Part shown: positions 1-8,436 of the stretch, piece by piece
How the letters are laid out: each line of letters opens with the position of its first letter
Position numbering within the stretch: the first letter of the stretch is position 1
NCBI RefSeq assembly: GCF_003205515.1
Contig: NZ_KZ826489.1
Location: 1 to 64,000, forward strand
DNA: 64,000 bases
Origin: Litorivita pollutaquae
Lineage (GTDB): Bacteria; Pseudomonadota; Alphaproteobacteria; Rhodobacterales; Rhodobacteraceae
Direction of reading: 5' to 3'
The notes under the pieces: generated by a model
Told to the model about the DNA's origin: nothing
Seen by the model: the letters and a program-made list of their open reading frames with translations, nothing else
The model's database searches: none
Made by a program: the position numbers and the translations under genes

Positions 1-143
1 AATGCATTAACGGGTTCTACAATCCGCGCCGCCGACACTCAGCATTAGGCTGGAAAAGCCCGGTCGCTTTTGAACGGAAAGTGGCTTAAACGAGCACTTG
101 GAGCGGCACAAAAGCGTGACAGGTCCAGTTGGTAGAAAGCACG
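1..143. other. Left edge of the window, no gene seen
   Basis: I see no convincing reading frame, RNA gene or repeat here. The stretch lies just downstream of the integrase remnant and so probably belongs to the integrated element that extends left out of the window. The second attachment site expected for such an element is not visible inside the window. Confidence 0.5.
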
Positions 144-1468
144 TTAAAGTTCGGCCTTCTCAGCCCACTTTGCGAACTCAATCAGTCGCGCTCTAGGAGA
201 CCCATAGGTGCTCTCGGCGATGGCCGTCGACGAATGCCCTAAAAAGCCATGGCGGACCTCTACAGGTGCCCCTGCATCTCTCAGTTTGTCCGATACGCGG
301 TGTCTCAGACCATGCACAGTAAGGCGCTTGTCTTTGGTTTCCGCACGGACAGCCTTCATTAAGGCAGCAGAGGCCGCGTCAGCGCCCCTAACACGAGCAT
401 AACGAGTAAAGACTGGGTCTCCAACGCGAGCACTCTTCAGAGCTTCCTCAGCGGCATACAGGGCATCCCCGTAAGAGGAACTGAGCGATTGCTGGAAGCT
501 GTCTTGAGATCGCGGATGCTATTGGGGCGGACAAGAATGTGAGGCATCTCTGCGTCGAGAATTATGTCTTCATGTGCAAGCCCAGCGACTTCACCGAGCC
601 GCATACCCGTCCCTTTCAACAATCGCCACATCACTGGAAGCTCTTTGGTTCGACCTTCCTTGAGCCGCTTTTCGACGGTTATGATCAAATCATCTGGCAG
701 GGGCAGCTTCTTGTTCACTTTGGGGCCATTGTCTTTGGGCCAAGGCAAACCAACAAAAGGGTTCTTGGTATCAATGTCGCCTTCACGCATTGCATGGTTG
801 ACCATGGCAGCGATGATCTTGCTCTCCTTAGCGCATGTGGCGACGGACAGTGACTGACCATCTATTTTGGTCTCCTTAAGCATCAGGTCCATGTAGCGCC
901 TACCGTGATCTCTTCGCAGCTCCTCGAGGGCTACCTTATCGAGCGCCCCAATGGCTTTCTCGAGGCGACGTGTAATGCGGTCAAGGCGGACAACCTCATT
1001 GTCAGCCATGCGCTTATCACGAGCATACATATTCTTGGCGTCCTGCAATGACAGCTTAGGCGCATCAGCATTCGGGTTCACGAGTGCTTTCAAAAGCAGG
1101 GGGTCGGTATTGGACTGCTCAGAGAGGCCCCTAGCGATCTCCCTTGCTGCAAACTCTGGGTCGTCCTCAAGGCCTACGGTCTCAGACACCAACTCTTCAC
1201 GCTTAAGAAGTGCTTCATGCCATCTTTCGATTGGTGATCTCGTGTCCTTGCCTGCGATGCGACTGCGGACCTCAGACACTATCCGATCAAACTCCTGTAT
1301 GATGGCCTGATACTCTCGGTGAAAGGCAAGGCCCTCGCGGTTCTTAATATGCACCTGCAATGCAGGTTCACCGAGTGCCTCAGCAACATCTTTCGGGAAT
1401 CGCCTTCTGAACCGCAAAACCCCGTTGGGCCGCTTATCTACATGTTTGATTTTGGTGCTTAGGGCCAT
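144..1468 (-). pseudogene. Tyrosine-family site-specific integrase, interrupted by a frameshift
   Basis: The N-terminal part (frame ending near 437) has a SAM-like core-binding region and the first catalytic arginine in TGMRLGEV, followed by the beta-strand lysine segment LKTASSNRSVPL. The frame then runs into a stop. The correct continuation lies one base away, in the frame of 144-359. It carries HGLRHR (the His-x-x-Arg box), GFLGHSS and the nucleophilic tyrosine in ESTYGSPRA. The shift maps to a run of four C at 467-470: adding one C restores a continuous protein of about 440 residues containing all catalytic residues. Whether this is a real mutation or a homopolymer sequencing error cannot be told from the sequence. 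The gene points away from the adjacent tRNA-Thr 3' end, the usual layout of an island integrase beside its attachment site. Its codon use looks less GC-rich than that of the core genes to the right. Confidence 0.85.
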
Positions 1469-1559
1469 CTTTGTGTCCTCGAAGTGTGTCGCTGCGTGTG
1501 TCGTGATAGACAGCGTAACGCCTTACAATCAAGGAAATAAAGGGTTTCTTAGAGTGAAA

Positions 1560-1635
1560 TGGTGCCCCCACACGGACTCGAACCGCGGACCTACTGATTA
1601 CAAATCAGTTGCTCTACCAGCTGAGCTATAGGGGC
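1560..1635 (-). tRNA. tRNA-Thr (anticodon TGT)
   Basis: Read on the minus strand it folds as a standard cloverleaf. The acceptor stem GCCCCTA pairs with TGGGGGC with one G-T pair. The D arm contains TAGCTCAGCTGGTAGAGCA. The anticodon stem ACTGA/TCAGT encloses loop TTTGTAA (anticodon TGT, reading ACA), and the T arm contains GGTTCGAGTCC. CCA is encoded at the 3' end (1560-1562). The integrase remnant starts about 90 bases beyond the 3' end, so the tRNA 3' half is the likely attachment site of the element to the left. Confidence 0.97.
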
Positions 1636-1696
1636 TTGAGGGGTCATTTACTGCCTGTATTCGGGGCTGGCAAGCCTCTTTTTCAAGCAGACCATC

Positions 1697-3343
1697 TTAA
1701 CGGTTCGCACGCGCCAGAAAACCCACGGCGGCGAGACCGACGAGGATCACCAAGATAGCAGCCGGAGCAGCGTCTCCGAGGTTCTCGAGGCTGGCTTGAT
1801 CATGCACACGGGTCGCCAATGTATCATAGTTGAACGGGCGCAGCAGAAGCGTTGCGGGCAATTCCTTCACACAATCGACAAAGACCAGCAAAAGCGCCGA
1901 GGCGACCGACCCCCGGATCAGCGGGTAATATACCTCGCGCAGAGTCGCGCCCTGACTGCGGCCAAGGCTACGCGCTGCCATCGGCAGGCTCGGGGGCACC
2001 CGGCCCATGGCGGCATCGGCCGCGCCTTGAGCGATGGCAAAGAACCGCACGCAATAGGCCAAAACCAAAGCAAAGGCAGAGCCGGTCAGCACAAGGCCGA
2101 TGTCAACGCCGGTCAGTGCCTCGATCGCATCCGCAAGCCGGTTGTCGATGACCGCCAGCGGGACCAATATCCCGACCCCCAAAACTGCGCCGGGGGCGGC
2201 ATATCCGATGGTGGTCACCGGCAACAAAAGTCGCGGCAACCGCCGCCCGGACAGGCGCACGCCATAGACCATGAACACCCCCGCCAGGACTGTGAGGCTC
2301 GCGGCAACGCCCCCCACAAAGACCGTATTGCGCAGGGCAGAGATCAAGGCCGGATCGGCCCAACGGGCGGCATTGCTCAATGCATGGCTTAAAATCACCC
2401 CGGCCGGCAGAACAAAACCAACCGCGAAGGGCAGCAAACAGGCCAGCATCGCAATCATCCCTGCCCCGCCCGTCAGGCGCAATTTGCCCAGCGGGCGGTG
2501 TTTAGAGGTGGTCGAGAAAAACCGGCTTTTTCGGCGCGATGCTTTCTCCAAACCGACAAGAAACACCACCAGGACCAATACCACAGAGGCGATTTGCGCC
2601 GCACCGCCGGCATTGTTGCCATCCAACCAGACCGAGAAAATCCCTGCTGTCAGGGTTTGCACCGCGAAGTAATCCACCGTGCCGAAATCATTTACCGTCT
2701 CCATCATCACGATCGCCAAACCCGCCGCGATCGCCGGCCGCGCCAAAGGCAACGCCACGCGCCAGAACCGTTGCGGCGCGTTTTGACCCAAGGACATGGC
2801 GACCTCTTCACCGGTGGCAGATTGTTCGCGAAACGCCGCGCGTGCCAAAAGATAAACATAGGGATAGAGCGAGGCCGCCAAAACAATCACCGCCGCCCCA
2901 AGCGAACGGATTTCAGGAAAGGCATAATCGCGCGCCGATTGCCACCCAAAGATGGCCCGCAGCCCGCTTTGCACCGGACCGGCATATTCAAGAAAATCCA
3001 CCAAAGCATAGGCCCCCACATAGGCAGGGATCGCCAAGGGCAACAGCAACAGCCATTCCAGCCAGCGTGACAAGGGAAACTCATAGCGCGCGATGAGCCA
3101 CGCGGCTCCGGTGCCGACGGTCCCCGCCAACACCCCCACGCCGCACATCAATTGCAAGGTCGTCCAAAGATACCGCGGCAAGGTCGTCGACAACAAATGC
3201 GGCCAAATATTTTCGGTCGGGTTCAGCGCAATCCACACCACCGATAGGATCGGGGCCAAAACCACGGTCGCAATGGCAAAGGCACCGATAGACCACGGGC
3301 TTGGCGCGCGCAGCGCAGGTAAAATAGATAGGGTTTTCATCAT
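1697..3343 (-). CDS. Iron(III)-type ABC transporter, fused permease (FbpB/SfuB-like)
   Basis: Inner-membrane channel subunit of a ferric-iron uptake ABC transporter, 548 residues with about twelve hydrophobic helices. It is a tandem duplication of the MetI-type permease domain, with the two ATPase-contacting EAA loops visible: EEVAMSLGQNAPQRFWRVAL at about residue 179, and a second at about 457-480 (ARSLGRSQGATLREVYYPL). That two-domain form is typical of the FbpB/HitB/SfuB family. I chose the ATG at 3343 (MMKTLSILPA) because AGGGA lies about 8 bases upstream; the frame stays open 40 codons further but has no hydrophobic start there. No binding protein or ATPase gene is adjacent, which is unusual for this family, so its partners must be encoded elsewhere. 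Thiamine or spermidine transport would be alternatives with a similar fold. Confidence 0.85.
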   Translation of the reverse strand: MMKTLSILPALRAPSPWSIGAFAIATVVLAPILSVVWIALNPTENIWPHLLSTTLPRYLWTTLQLMCGVGVLAGTVGTGAAWLIARYEFPLSRWLEWLLLLPLAIPAYVGAYALVDFLEYAGPVQSGLRAIFGWQSARDYAFPEIRSLGAAVIVLAASLYPYVYLLARAAFREQSATGEEVAMSLGQNAPQRFWRVALPLARPAIAAGLAIVMMETVNDFGTVDYFAVQTLTAGIFSVWLDGNNAGGAAQIASVVLVLVVFLVGLEKASRRKSRFFSTTSKHRPLGKLRLTGGAGMIAMLACLLPFAVGFVLPAGVILSHALSNAARWADPALISALRNTVFVGGVAASLTVLAGVFMVYGVRLSGRRLPRLLLPVTTIGYAAPGAVLGVGILVPLAVIDNRLADAIEALTGVDIGLVLTGSAFALVLAYCVRFFAIAQGAADAAMGRVPPSLPMAARSLGRSQGATLREVYYPLIRGSVASALLLVFVDCVKELPATLLLRPFNYDTLATRVHDQASLENLGDAAPAAILVILVGLAAVGFLARANR

Positions 3344-3433
3344 TATCTTATCCCTGCCCGAAACCGGTTTAACTGTCCAGAAAAGAGCGTATATTATCCT
3401 ACCGGTAAACAATGAAACGGAACAGATCCCCCT

Positions 3434-4309
3434 ATGCAGCTCGTCATTCATGCTGGCGCACATTGCACCGATGGCAACCGGCTGGTGAAATGCCTGATCC
3501 GCAATCGTGACACGCTCGCGTCCGTGGGGTCCGTAGCGCCGAAACCCAGCCTGTATCGCAAGCTTTTACGCGAAGCCAGTGCCGCCGTTCCCATGGGGCG
3601 GGCCTCGGCGGATGCGCGCGACATCCTGCTCGATGCAATTTTGGACGATGAGGTCGCCAACCGCGTGATCCTGTCGAATGAAAATTTCTTCGGCGTGCCG
3701 ACAATGGCGGTCTCTGGCGGTCATTTTTATCCCCATGCCGTGCGCAAACTGGAGCGTCTGCAAGAGCTATTCGCCAGTGACGACGTGGAACTCTTCCTCG
3801 CGATATGCAACCCGGCCACCTTTCTTCCGGCGGCATTCGAACGCTCCAAAAACACGGATTTTAACGATTTTCTCGAAGGCACCGATCCGCGCGTGCTGTT
3901 CTGGTCCGACCTGATCGGCGATATCCGCGAGGCTTTGCCCAATATCCCGGTAACGGTTTGGTGCAACGAGGATACGCCGCTGATCTGGTCACAAGTGATC
4001 CGCGATATTGCCGGGCTTGCACCCTCTCAAGGGATCAAGGGTGGTTACGAGATTTTGGCCTCGATCATGTCCAAAGAAGGGCTGCTAAGGTTTCGCGCCT
4101 ACCTCAAGGACCATCCTGACATGAGCGAAATTCAAATCCGCCGGGTGATTTCGGCGTTTTTGGACAAATTCGCCAAGGAAGACGCCATTGAAGAGGTCGT
4201 CGATCTTCCCGGATTTGACGCGGATCTGATCGCGCAATTGACCGAGCAATATGAAGACGATCTTTTTGCCATCCAGCGTATCCCGGGCGTCGAGGTGATT
4301 TTGCCCTGA
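3434..4309 (+). CDS. Conserved hypothetical protein, sulfotransferase-like N terminus
   Basis: A 291-residue soluble protein without signal peptide or membrane segment. The first 25 residues (MQLVIHAGAHCTDGNRLVKC) have the beta-strand-loop-helix look of the phosphosulfate-binding start of sulfotransferases (compare H-x-G-x-x-K-[TS]-G-T), but the lysine and the G-T pair are missing. PAPS binding is therefore doubtful. Later segments such as VELFLAICNPATFLPAAFE resemble the second core strand of that fold. It is divergent from the iron permease, with about 90 bases between the starts. I do not recognise a defined family function. A degenerate sulfotransferase or glycosyltransferase-associated protein is a guess from the fold pattern only. 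Confidence 0.6.
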   Translation: MQLVIHAGAHCTDGNRLVKCLIRNRDTLASVGSVAPKPSLYRKLLREASAAVPMGRASADARDILLDAILDDEVANRVILSNENFFGVPTMAVSGGHFYPHAVRKLERLQELFASDDVELFLAICNPATFLPAAFERSKNTDFNDFLEGTDPRVLFWSDLIGDIREALPNIPVTVWCNEDTPLIWSQVIRDIAGLAPSQGIKGGYEILASIMSKEGLLRFRAYLKDHPDMSEIQIRRVISAFLDKFAKEDAIEEVVDLPGFDADLIAQLTEQYEDDLFAIQRIPGVEVILP

Positions 4310-4407
4310 CGGGCTGGCTTCATGCCTTCGGCGAGGATATTTCGGGAAAGCAGAAAGGCAGCGGCTCGCATTCCAAGATGCGCAAGAGAGCCCTGCACTT
4401 CGTTACC

Positions 4408-4439
4408 CCAAAAGAAAACGCGCCCCGATGGAGCGCGTT
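4408..4439 (-). terminator. Rho-independent terminator of gapR
   Basis: AACGCGC (4417-4423) pairs with GCGCGTT (4433-4439) around a 9-base loop. On the minus strand the hairpin is followed by TTTTCTTTTG. It lies 25 bases past the gapR stop codon. Confidence 0.75.
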
Positions 4440-4464
4440 CCAGCAGATATCATGCCGTCTCCGT

Positions 4465-4725
4465 TCAGGACATGCCCAGCGCTTCCTTGTACATCTCAAG
4501 GACGGCTTCTTCTTCGGCGATGTCATCGGGTTCGCGCTTGCGCAATGCGATAACCTTGCGCATGACTTTGGTGTCGTAACCGCGCCCTTTGGCTTCGGCC
4601 ATCACTTCTTTTTGCTGCTCGGCGAGGTCTTTTTTTTCGGCATCAAGGCGTTCGATGCGCTCGATAAACTGGCGTAGCTCATCGGCGGTGACGCGGTAGC
4701 TGGCGTCGGAATTCATATCATTCAT
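4465..4725 (-). CDS. gapR: GapR/DUF2312 nucleoid-associated DNA-binding protein
   Basis: An 86-residue protein matching the DUF2312 family throughout: VTADELRQFIERIERLDAEK, then AEAKGRGYDTKVMRKVIALRK, and the C-terminal EEEAVLEMYKEALGMS. The family founder, GapR of Caulobacter, is a clamp-like dimer/tetramer that binds overtwisted AT-rich DNA ahead of replication forks and transcription and stimulates type II topoisomerases. The long heptad-rich first half fits the known coiled-coil. The ATG at 4725 is preceded by GGAG at 8 bases, whereas the open frame upstream of it is Arg/Pro-rich and noncoding in look. It is transcribed alone, followed by its own terminator. Confidence 0.92.
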   Translation of the reverse strand: MNDMNSDASYRVTADELRQFIERIERLDAEKKDLAEQQKEVMAEAKGRGYDTKVMRKVIALRKREPDDIAEEEAVLEMYKEALGMS

Positions 4726-4923
4726 ATCAGGGGCTCCGTCAGGTTCGACCGGTTTCGGTCCCCTCAGTAGCGCCGCCGCCCGCGCCCTGCAAGGCCCGCA
4801 TTGCCGCGCAGGCTCAAAATCGCGCCCCTGCGCCTTGCAACTCAAGCGGGCTTGGATTACCGCAGGCAAAGCGAAAGCAGACCGACTTAAGGCGACGCAC
4901 AGGCATCAGGAAAGGCACATCTC

Positions 4924-5139
4924 ATGGGAGCATTGATCTGGATCGGGGCAGCTGTCTCATTGGTGGGATTGGTCGGGCTTGTGGCCAGCATCTTGCGGGT
5001 CAGCGCCGCCCGTCGCGCCAATCTGTCAGACGAAGAGTTGCGCAATGCCATCCAGCGGGTCATCCCGCTCAACCTCGGGGCTTTGTTCCTCTCTGTTATC
5101 GGGTTGATGATGGTGGTGATCGGGATTTTCCTCGCCTGA
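4924..5139 (+). CDS. Small two-helix inner-membrane protein
   Basis: 71 residues: a first hydrophobic helix (IWIGAAVSLVGLVGLVASI), a short charged cytoplasmic-looking loop (RVSAARRANLSDEELRNAIQ) and a second helix (LGALFLSVIGLMMVVIGIFL) at the C terminus. AGGAAAGGCACATCTC precedes the ATG, giving a plausible ribosome site. I do not recognise the family. The shape recurs among small uncharacterised proteins of Rhodobacterales, but that is recollection, not a search. Confidence 0.7.
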   Translation: MGALIWIGAAVSLVGLVGLVASILRVSAARRANLSDEELRNAIQRVIPLNLGALFLSVIGLMMVVIGIFLA

Positions 5140-5187
5140 CACATCGGTCCCGAAAGCATAGCAATGCTGCCGGTTAGCTTGGCAATC

Positions 5188-7287
5188 TCATGCCTCGAAA
5201 CGGCGGCCGTTTTTGACCATATCCACCAAGAGATCGCAGGGCGCCCAGAACGCTTGATCCTGCGGGCGGCGGGCCATTTTGGCAAAACGGCGCATGTCAG
5301 CAGCGACCCGGTAGACACCGCGTGTATTGGCATGATGCAACGGCCCGCCCAACGCGCGGCGATAGCCAAGCGCGCGCACCGATACCACATCCAAATCCCC
5401 CGCTGCCAAAGCCGCACCACTTTGCAACAGCCGCGCGGCGGTGAGCACCAAAGCCGCCTCGGCGCGGGCCACGATCTGCGCTGCGGGCATCTGTGTCGGC
5501 GCCGCATCGTCTTGCGCCAACAGTGCCCGGTGCAGATCAAGCACCTCTCCGTCGGGTTGCGCCATGCCGCCTTCATAGCGGTAAAACCCGGCACCGGTTG
5601 AATGCCCCAAACGGTCGGCGGCAATCAATGCGTTCTGAAGCGGGCTGACGGCCGCCTGCGCGCCGCCCTCTTCTGCTGCGCTCTCGGCCAGATAGGCCGC
5701 CGCCCGCAATCCTGCCGCGTCGAGTCCGGCGTAGATCCCCTGCCCGATGCCCGCCGCGCGCAGCGCGGTATCGATGGCATAGGGCGAGACACCAAGCGCC
5801 AACATTTCATCACCCGCGCGGCGCAACCCAAGCAGCAAAGCCTGGCTCAAGAACAAGTCCCCCCGCGTGCCCACCGCGATCTTATGCATACGGCGTAAAA
5901 GCCCAACCGCACCGGCTTCGGCATCGGGCGCAGTGCCCTGCGGAACGGCCAGTTCTCCCATCATGCAAAGATGCGCGGCGCGGTCAAACAACACCCCGAC
6001 CAGATCCGCCGACCGCGCGCCGACCGCATCGCCAAACCCGTCGGGGGTTCGGCCAAGCGTCACGATGGTCCGCCCTTCAGGCATATGCTGGCAAGCCTCC
6101 GTCACCAATGCTGCGCCGTCATCGCCGCCAATCGGGATCAACACGGCGATGTCCCCAGCGCGCATCACCGCCGGATCATCCGATATCTTGAGCCGTTCAA
6201 GCCGGTCTTGGCGCGCCTGCGAGGCCAATCGCCCGGCTTGCACGGCGGCGCCATAAATGCGGGTAATGTCGCCGCCGGTTTTTTGCACCTCTTGCGCCGC
6301 ACGGCCAGGGTCAACCAGGATCACCTGCATGCCCGCATCCAGAGCCGCCACCGCCACCCCGGCCGCCGCCGCACCACGCCCGACAATGGACAACGTGGTG
6401 ATGGTCGGTCCTGTGGTATGGGAAATGTGGCCCGCAGCGCGGCGCTCGGCGGCATATAGGTGTCGCAAACTGGCAGAGCGCGCCCCGCTCACAACATCGT
6501 CGAATTGCGCCGCTTCAAACGCCAGCGCCGCCTCGGACGGCAAAAGCTGTGCCGCCTCCACCGCCGCGATCAACGCCCCGGCAGCGGGGTCATCCTCGCC
6601 TGCGCTGTCAAATCCGGCGCGCGCGCCCCGCACCGCCGCGATATACCCTGCCGGATCGGCAACGCCATCCTCGCGCGCGCTGGCCGCAACAAAGCCGCCG
6701 GTCGCCGCGAGTGTTTTGGCAAACTCAATCGCGGCCTCCATTGGATCGGTTTTGGTCACCTGATCCACAAACGGCTGTGCCTCGGGAGAGGCCGCCCCAA
6801 TCACACCGCCGGTCAACAACAGATCAAGCGCCGCTCCGGCGCCCGCCAGACGCGCCGCACGCGTTGCCCCCCCCGATCCGGTCGACAATCCAAGCGCAAT
6901 ATCGGGCAAGCCGATGCGCGCCTGCGCCCCGGCCACCCGCCCGTGACAGGCCAGCGCCAATTCAAACGCCGCGCCCAACACGCGCCCTTCCAGAACCGCA
7001 ACAACCGGCTTGGAGCTTTGCTCGATCAGGCTGCAAACCCCGGCCAACCAAGGGGCACGGAGCGGATGGTCATATTCGGACAGATCGATACCGGCGCTGA
7101 ATTGCCCTTCGCCCCCCGCGCTGTTTCCGTGGATCACAACCGCGCGCGCCGTCTCATCGCCCAGCGCATGTTCAACCCCAAGCATCAGCCCCTTGCGCAC
7201 CCCGAGGGTAAGCGCATTCACCGGCGGATTCTGAATGGTCAAAATCGCCACCCCATCGCGGCATTGATAGGACAACAGACCCGACAT
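5188..7287 (-). CDS. FadJ/FadB-like enoyl-CoA hydratase / 3-hydroxyacyl-CoA dehydrogenase, divergent
   Basis: 699 residues with the architecture of multifunctional beta-oxidation enzymes: a crotonase domain (about 1-190), an NAD-binding Rossmann domain from about 297, and helical dehydrogenase C-terminal domains (about 475-690). Start ATG 7287 has AGGAGGGG before it. Key residues are altered. The first crotonase glutamate is present (GAAFE, Glu109). The second catalytic glutamate position reads GLPDIALG, with Asp129. In the dehydrogenase part the usual G-x-H-F-F-N-P segment reads GVLFDRAAH, so Leu433 sits where the catalytic histidine is expected, exactly 12 residues before the conserved Glu445. 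The Rossmann glycine motif is also loose (GRGAAAAG). It may be an impaired or re-purposed paralogue. No thiolase gene is adjacent. Confidence 0.85.
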   Translation of the reverse strand: MSGLLSYQCRDGVAILTIQNPPVNALTLGVRKGLMLGVEHALGDETARAVVIHGNSAGGEGQFSAGIDLSEYDHPLRAPWLAGVCSLIEQSSKPVVAVLEGRVLGAAFELALACHGRVAGAQARIGLPDIALGLSTGSGGATRAARLAGAGAALDLLLTGGVIGAASPEAQPFVDQVTKTDPMEAAIEFAKTLAATGGFVAASAREDGVADPAGYIAAVRGARAGFDSAGEDDPAAGALIAAVEAAQLLPSEAALAFEAAQFDDVVSGARSASLRHLYAAERRAAGHISHTTGPTITTLSIVGRGAAAAGVAVAALDAGMQVILVDPGRAAQEVQKTGGDITRIYGAAVQAGRLASQARQDRLERLKISDDPAVMRAGDIAVLIPIGGDDGAALVTEACQHMPEGRTIVTLGRTPDGFGDAVGARSADLVGVLFDRAAHLCMMGELAVPQGTAPDAEAGAVGLLRRMHKIAVGTRGDLFLSQALLLGLRRAGDEMLALGVSPYAIDTALRAAGIGQGIYAGLDAAGLRAAAYLAESAAEEGGAQAAVSPLQNALIAADRLGHSTGAGFYRYEGGMAQPDGEVLDLHRALLAQDDAAPTQMPAAQIVARAEAALVLTAARLLQSGAALAAGDLDVVSVRALGYRRALGGPLHHANTRGVYRVAADMRRFAKMARRPQDQAFWAPCDLLVDMVKNGRRFEA

Positions 7288-7457
7288 TTCCCCTCCTGAC
7301 CGGCAGCATCATTGACGCGGCCCGATCAAAAGCGGCGCGTGCTGCCCACCGCTTCTTTTGCGGCTTGCGACATTTTCCGGCAAGTCTACGCAGACGATAA
7401 ATCAAGGCAAGCGCACGTAGCCCCCCGCCCTGAAATCAACAGAGAAAGGAATCGTTA

Positions 7458-7613
7458 ATGCAACAGTTCTGGGCCAAAACAGGCGGCGACACAGGCAAAT
7501 CCTGTGTCGAAACGAGGATCGGGGCGCGTGTTTTGCAAAAACGCCGGGCGCCGCGAATGGATTTTGGGCCACGGATGCGGCTGCCCCCCTCCATGGCGAA
7601 ACCGGCCCCCTAA
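7458..7613 (+). CDS. Possible 51-residue basic small protein
   Basis: A short open frame starting at ATG 7458, with GAAAGGA placed 7 bases upstream. It encodes a basic peptide (start MQQFWAKTGGD, end MAKPAP) and stops at 7611-7613, inside the 5' arm region of the hairpin at 7601-7629. Good ribosome-site spacing and a stop placed at a terminator-like hairpin are the only support. The composition is Arg/Pro-rich and could equally be chance in GC-rich DNA. I recognise no family. Confidence 0.28.
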   Translation: MQQFWAKTGGDTGKSCVETRIGARVLQKRRAPRMDFGPRMRLPPSMAKPAP

Positions 7614-7629
7614 CAACGGGGCCGGTCTT
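7601..7629. terminator. GC-rich hairpin, putative terminator
   Basis: ACCGGCCCC (7601-7609) and GGGGCCGGT (7618-7626) form a perfect 9-bp stem with an 8-base loop, followed by CTTT on the plus strand and TTTCG on the minus strand. It lies 44 bases past the stop of the minus-strand gene at 7673 and at the end of the putative small plus-strand frame, so it could serve either. The rest of the 7288-7672 gap shows nothing else I can name. Confidence 0.55.
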
Positions 7630-7672
7630 TGCACGTTCCGCGCAGGGTTCCGGACACCGGCGCTTCGACCGA

Positions 7673-7888
7673 TCAGACCGGCAGGTTATCAAATTGGGCT
7701 TCGACGGCCTCGTCGGTCAATTCGCAATCGATATGACTGAGATGCGCGGGCACCTCGACGCCCTGACGCCTCATCTCGCAAACCAAGGCATGCACCTTGG
7801 ACTGCAGCGCCACGCGGGTTTGCGCATCCGCAGCCTCCACAGCAGCTTCCAACGTCTCGATTTGCGCGTCAAATGTAGGGGTCTTCAT
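7673..7888 (-). CDS. Small hypothetical protein, helical
   Basis: 71 residues beginning MKTPTFDAQIETLEAAVEAA. The start at 7888 is fixed by AAGGAGAG five bases upstream; the open frame extends further but lacks a ribosome site. The first two thirds should form one amphipathic helix or coiled coil (QIETLEAAVEAADAQTRVAL), followed by VCEMRRQGVEVPAHLSHIDC. It lies next to and in the same direction as the DksA-type gene, 163 bases downstream of it. I do not recognise the family. Confidence 0.7.
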   Translation of the reverse strand: MKTPTFDAQIETLEAAVEAADAQTRVALQSKVHALVCEMRRQGVEVPAHLSHIDCELTDEAVEAQFDNLPV

Positions 7889-8051
7889 GGGTCTCTCCTT
7901 TTTGGATATGGCCTTGAATTTGGCTCTGGCAACAGAACACGCCGCCGCAAGCCGATGCTGGACCTGTTGCACGGCCCGTCACTATGTCATTGGGCACCCG
8001 AACCGATCAGAAAGATCGCCATCGGCCGCCGCGCCCATCACCTCGCCCGCT

Positions 8052-8369
8052 TTATGCGGCACAGTTTTTACAGTATGGCGTGTCGGGCAACACCTCCAGA
8101 CGCGCAGCGGAAATCTGCTCACCGCAGCGCACACATTCACCAAACGTGCCGTCGCGGAGCCGCTGCAACGCCGCCCGAATACGCAAGATCTCTTGCGCGC
8201 CCGCCTCGCCAAGCCCCTCAAGCACCTCATCGCCCTCGCGTTCGATGGCCATGTCATCCCAGTCTTTGGAATGCGGTTCTTCCAGTTCGGCCTCGACCGC
8301 ATGCAAGCGTCCGTCCAGCTCTTTAAGTCGGGCCAAAAGACGCGCTTTCGGGTGTTGAATGGCATTCAT
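8052..8369 (-). CDS. TraR/DksA-type C4 zinc-finger protein
   Basis: 105 residues. The C terminus carries the C4 zinc-finger pattern of the TraR/DksA family: FGECVRCGEQIS (Cys-x2-Cys) and then DTPYCKNCAA (Cys-x2-Cys). The N terminus is a predicted helical pair (RLLARLKELDGRLHAVEAEL). These proteins bind the RNA polymerase secondary channel or act as small zinc regulators. At this length it is a short stand-alone member, not canonical DksA of about 150 residues. The conserved aspartates of the DksA coiled-coil tip cannot be placed with confidence, so a DksA-like role is inference. Start ATG 8369 follows GAGGAGAG. It is divergent from the persulfide cluster and shares its control region with an FNR-like box. 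Confidence 0.85.
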   Translation of the reverse strand: MNAIQHPKARLLARLKELDGRLHAVEAELEEPHSKDWDDMAIEREGDEVLEGLGEAGAQEILRIRAALQRLRDGTFGECVRCGEQISAARLEVLPDTPYCKNCAA

Positions 8370-8422
8370 AGCTATCTCTCCTCGATACAAAAATAGTATG
8401 ACACAACCGCGACAGCGAAACT

Positions 8423-8436
8423 TTGACCCACATCAA
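8423..8436. promoter_or_regulatory. FNR/FnrL-type box
   Basis: TTGAC-CCAC-ATCAA matches the FNR consensus TTGAT-N4-ATCAA at nine of ten defined positions. It is located 63 bases upstream of the metallo-beta-lactamase gene and 53 bases upstream of the DksA-type gene, in the divergent intergenic region. Position and match suggest oxygen-responsive control by FnrL, but the site has only been read by eye. Confidence 0.55.
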
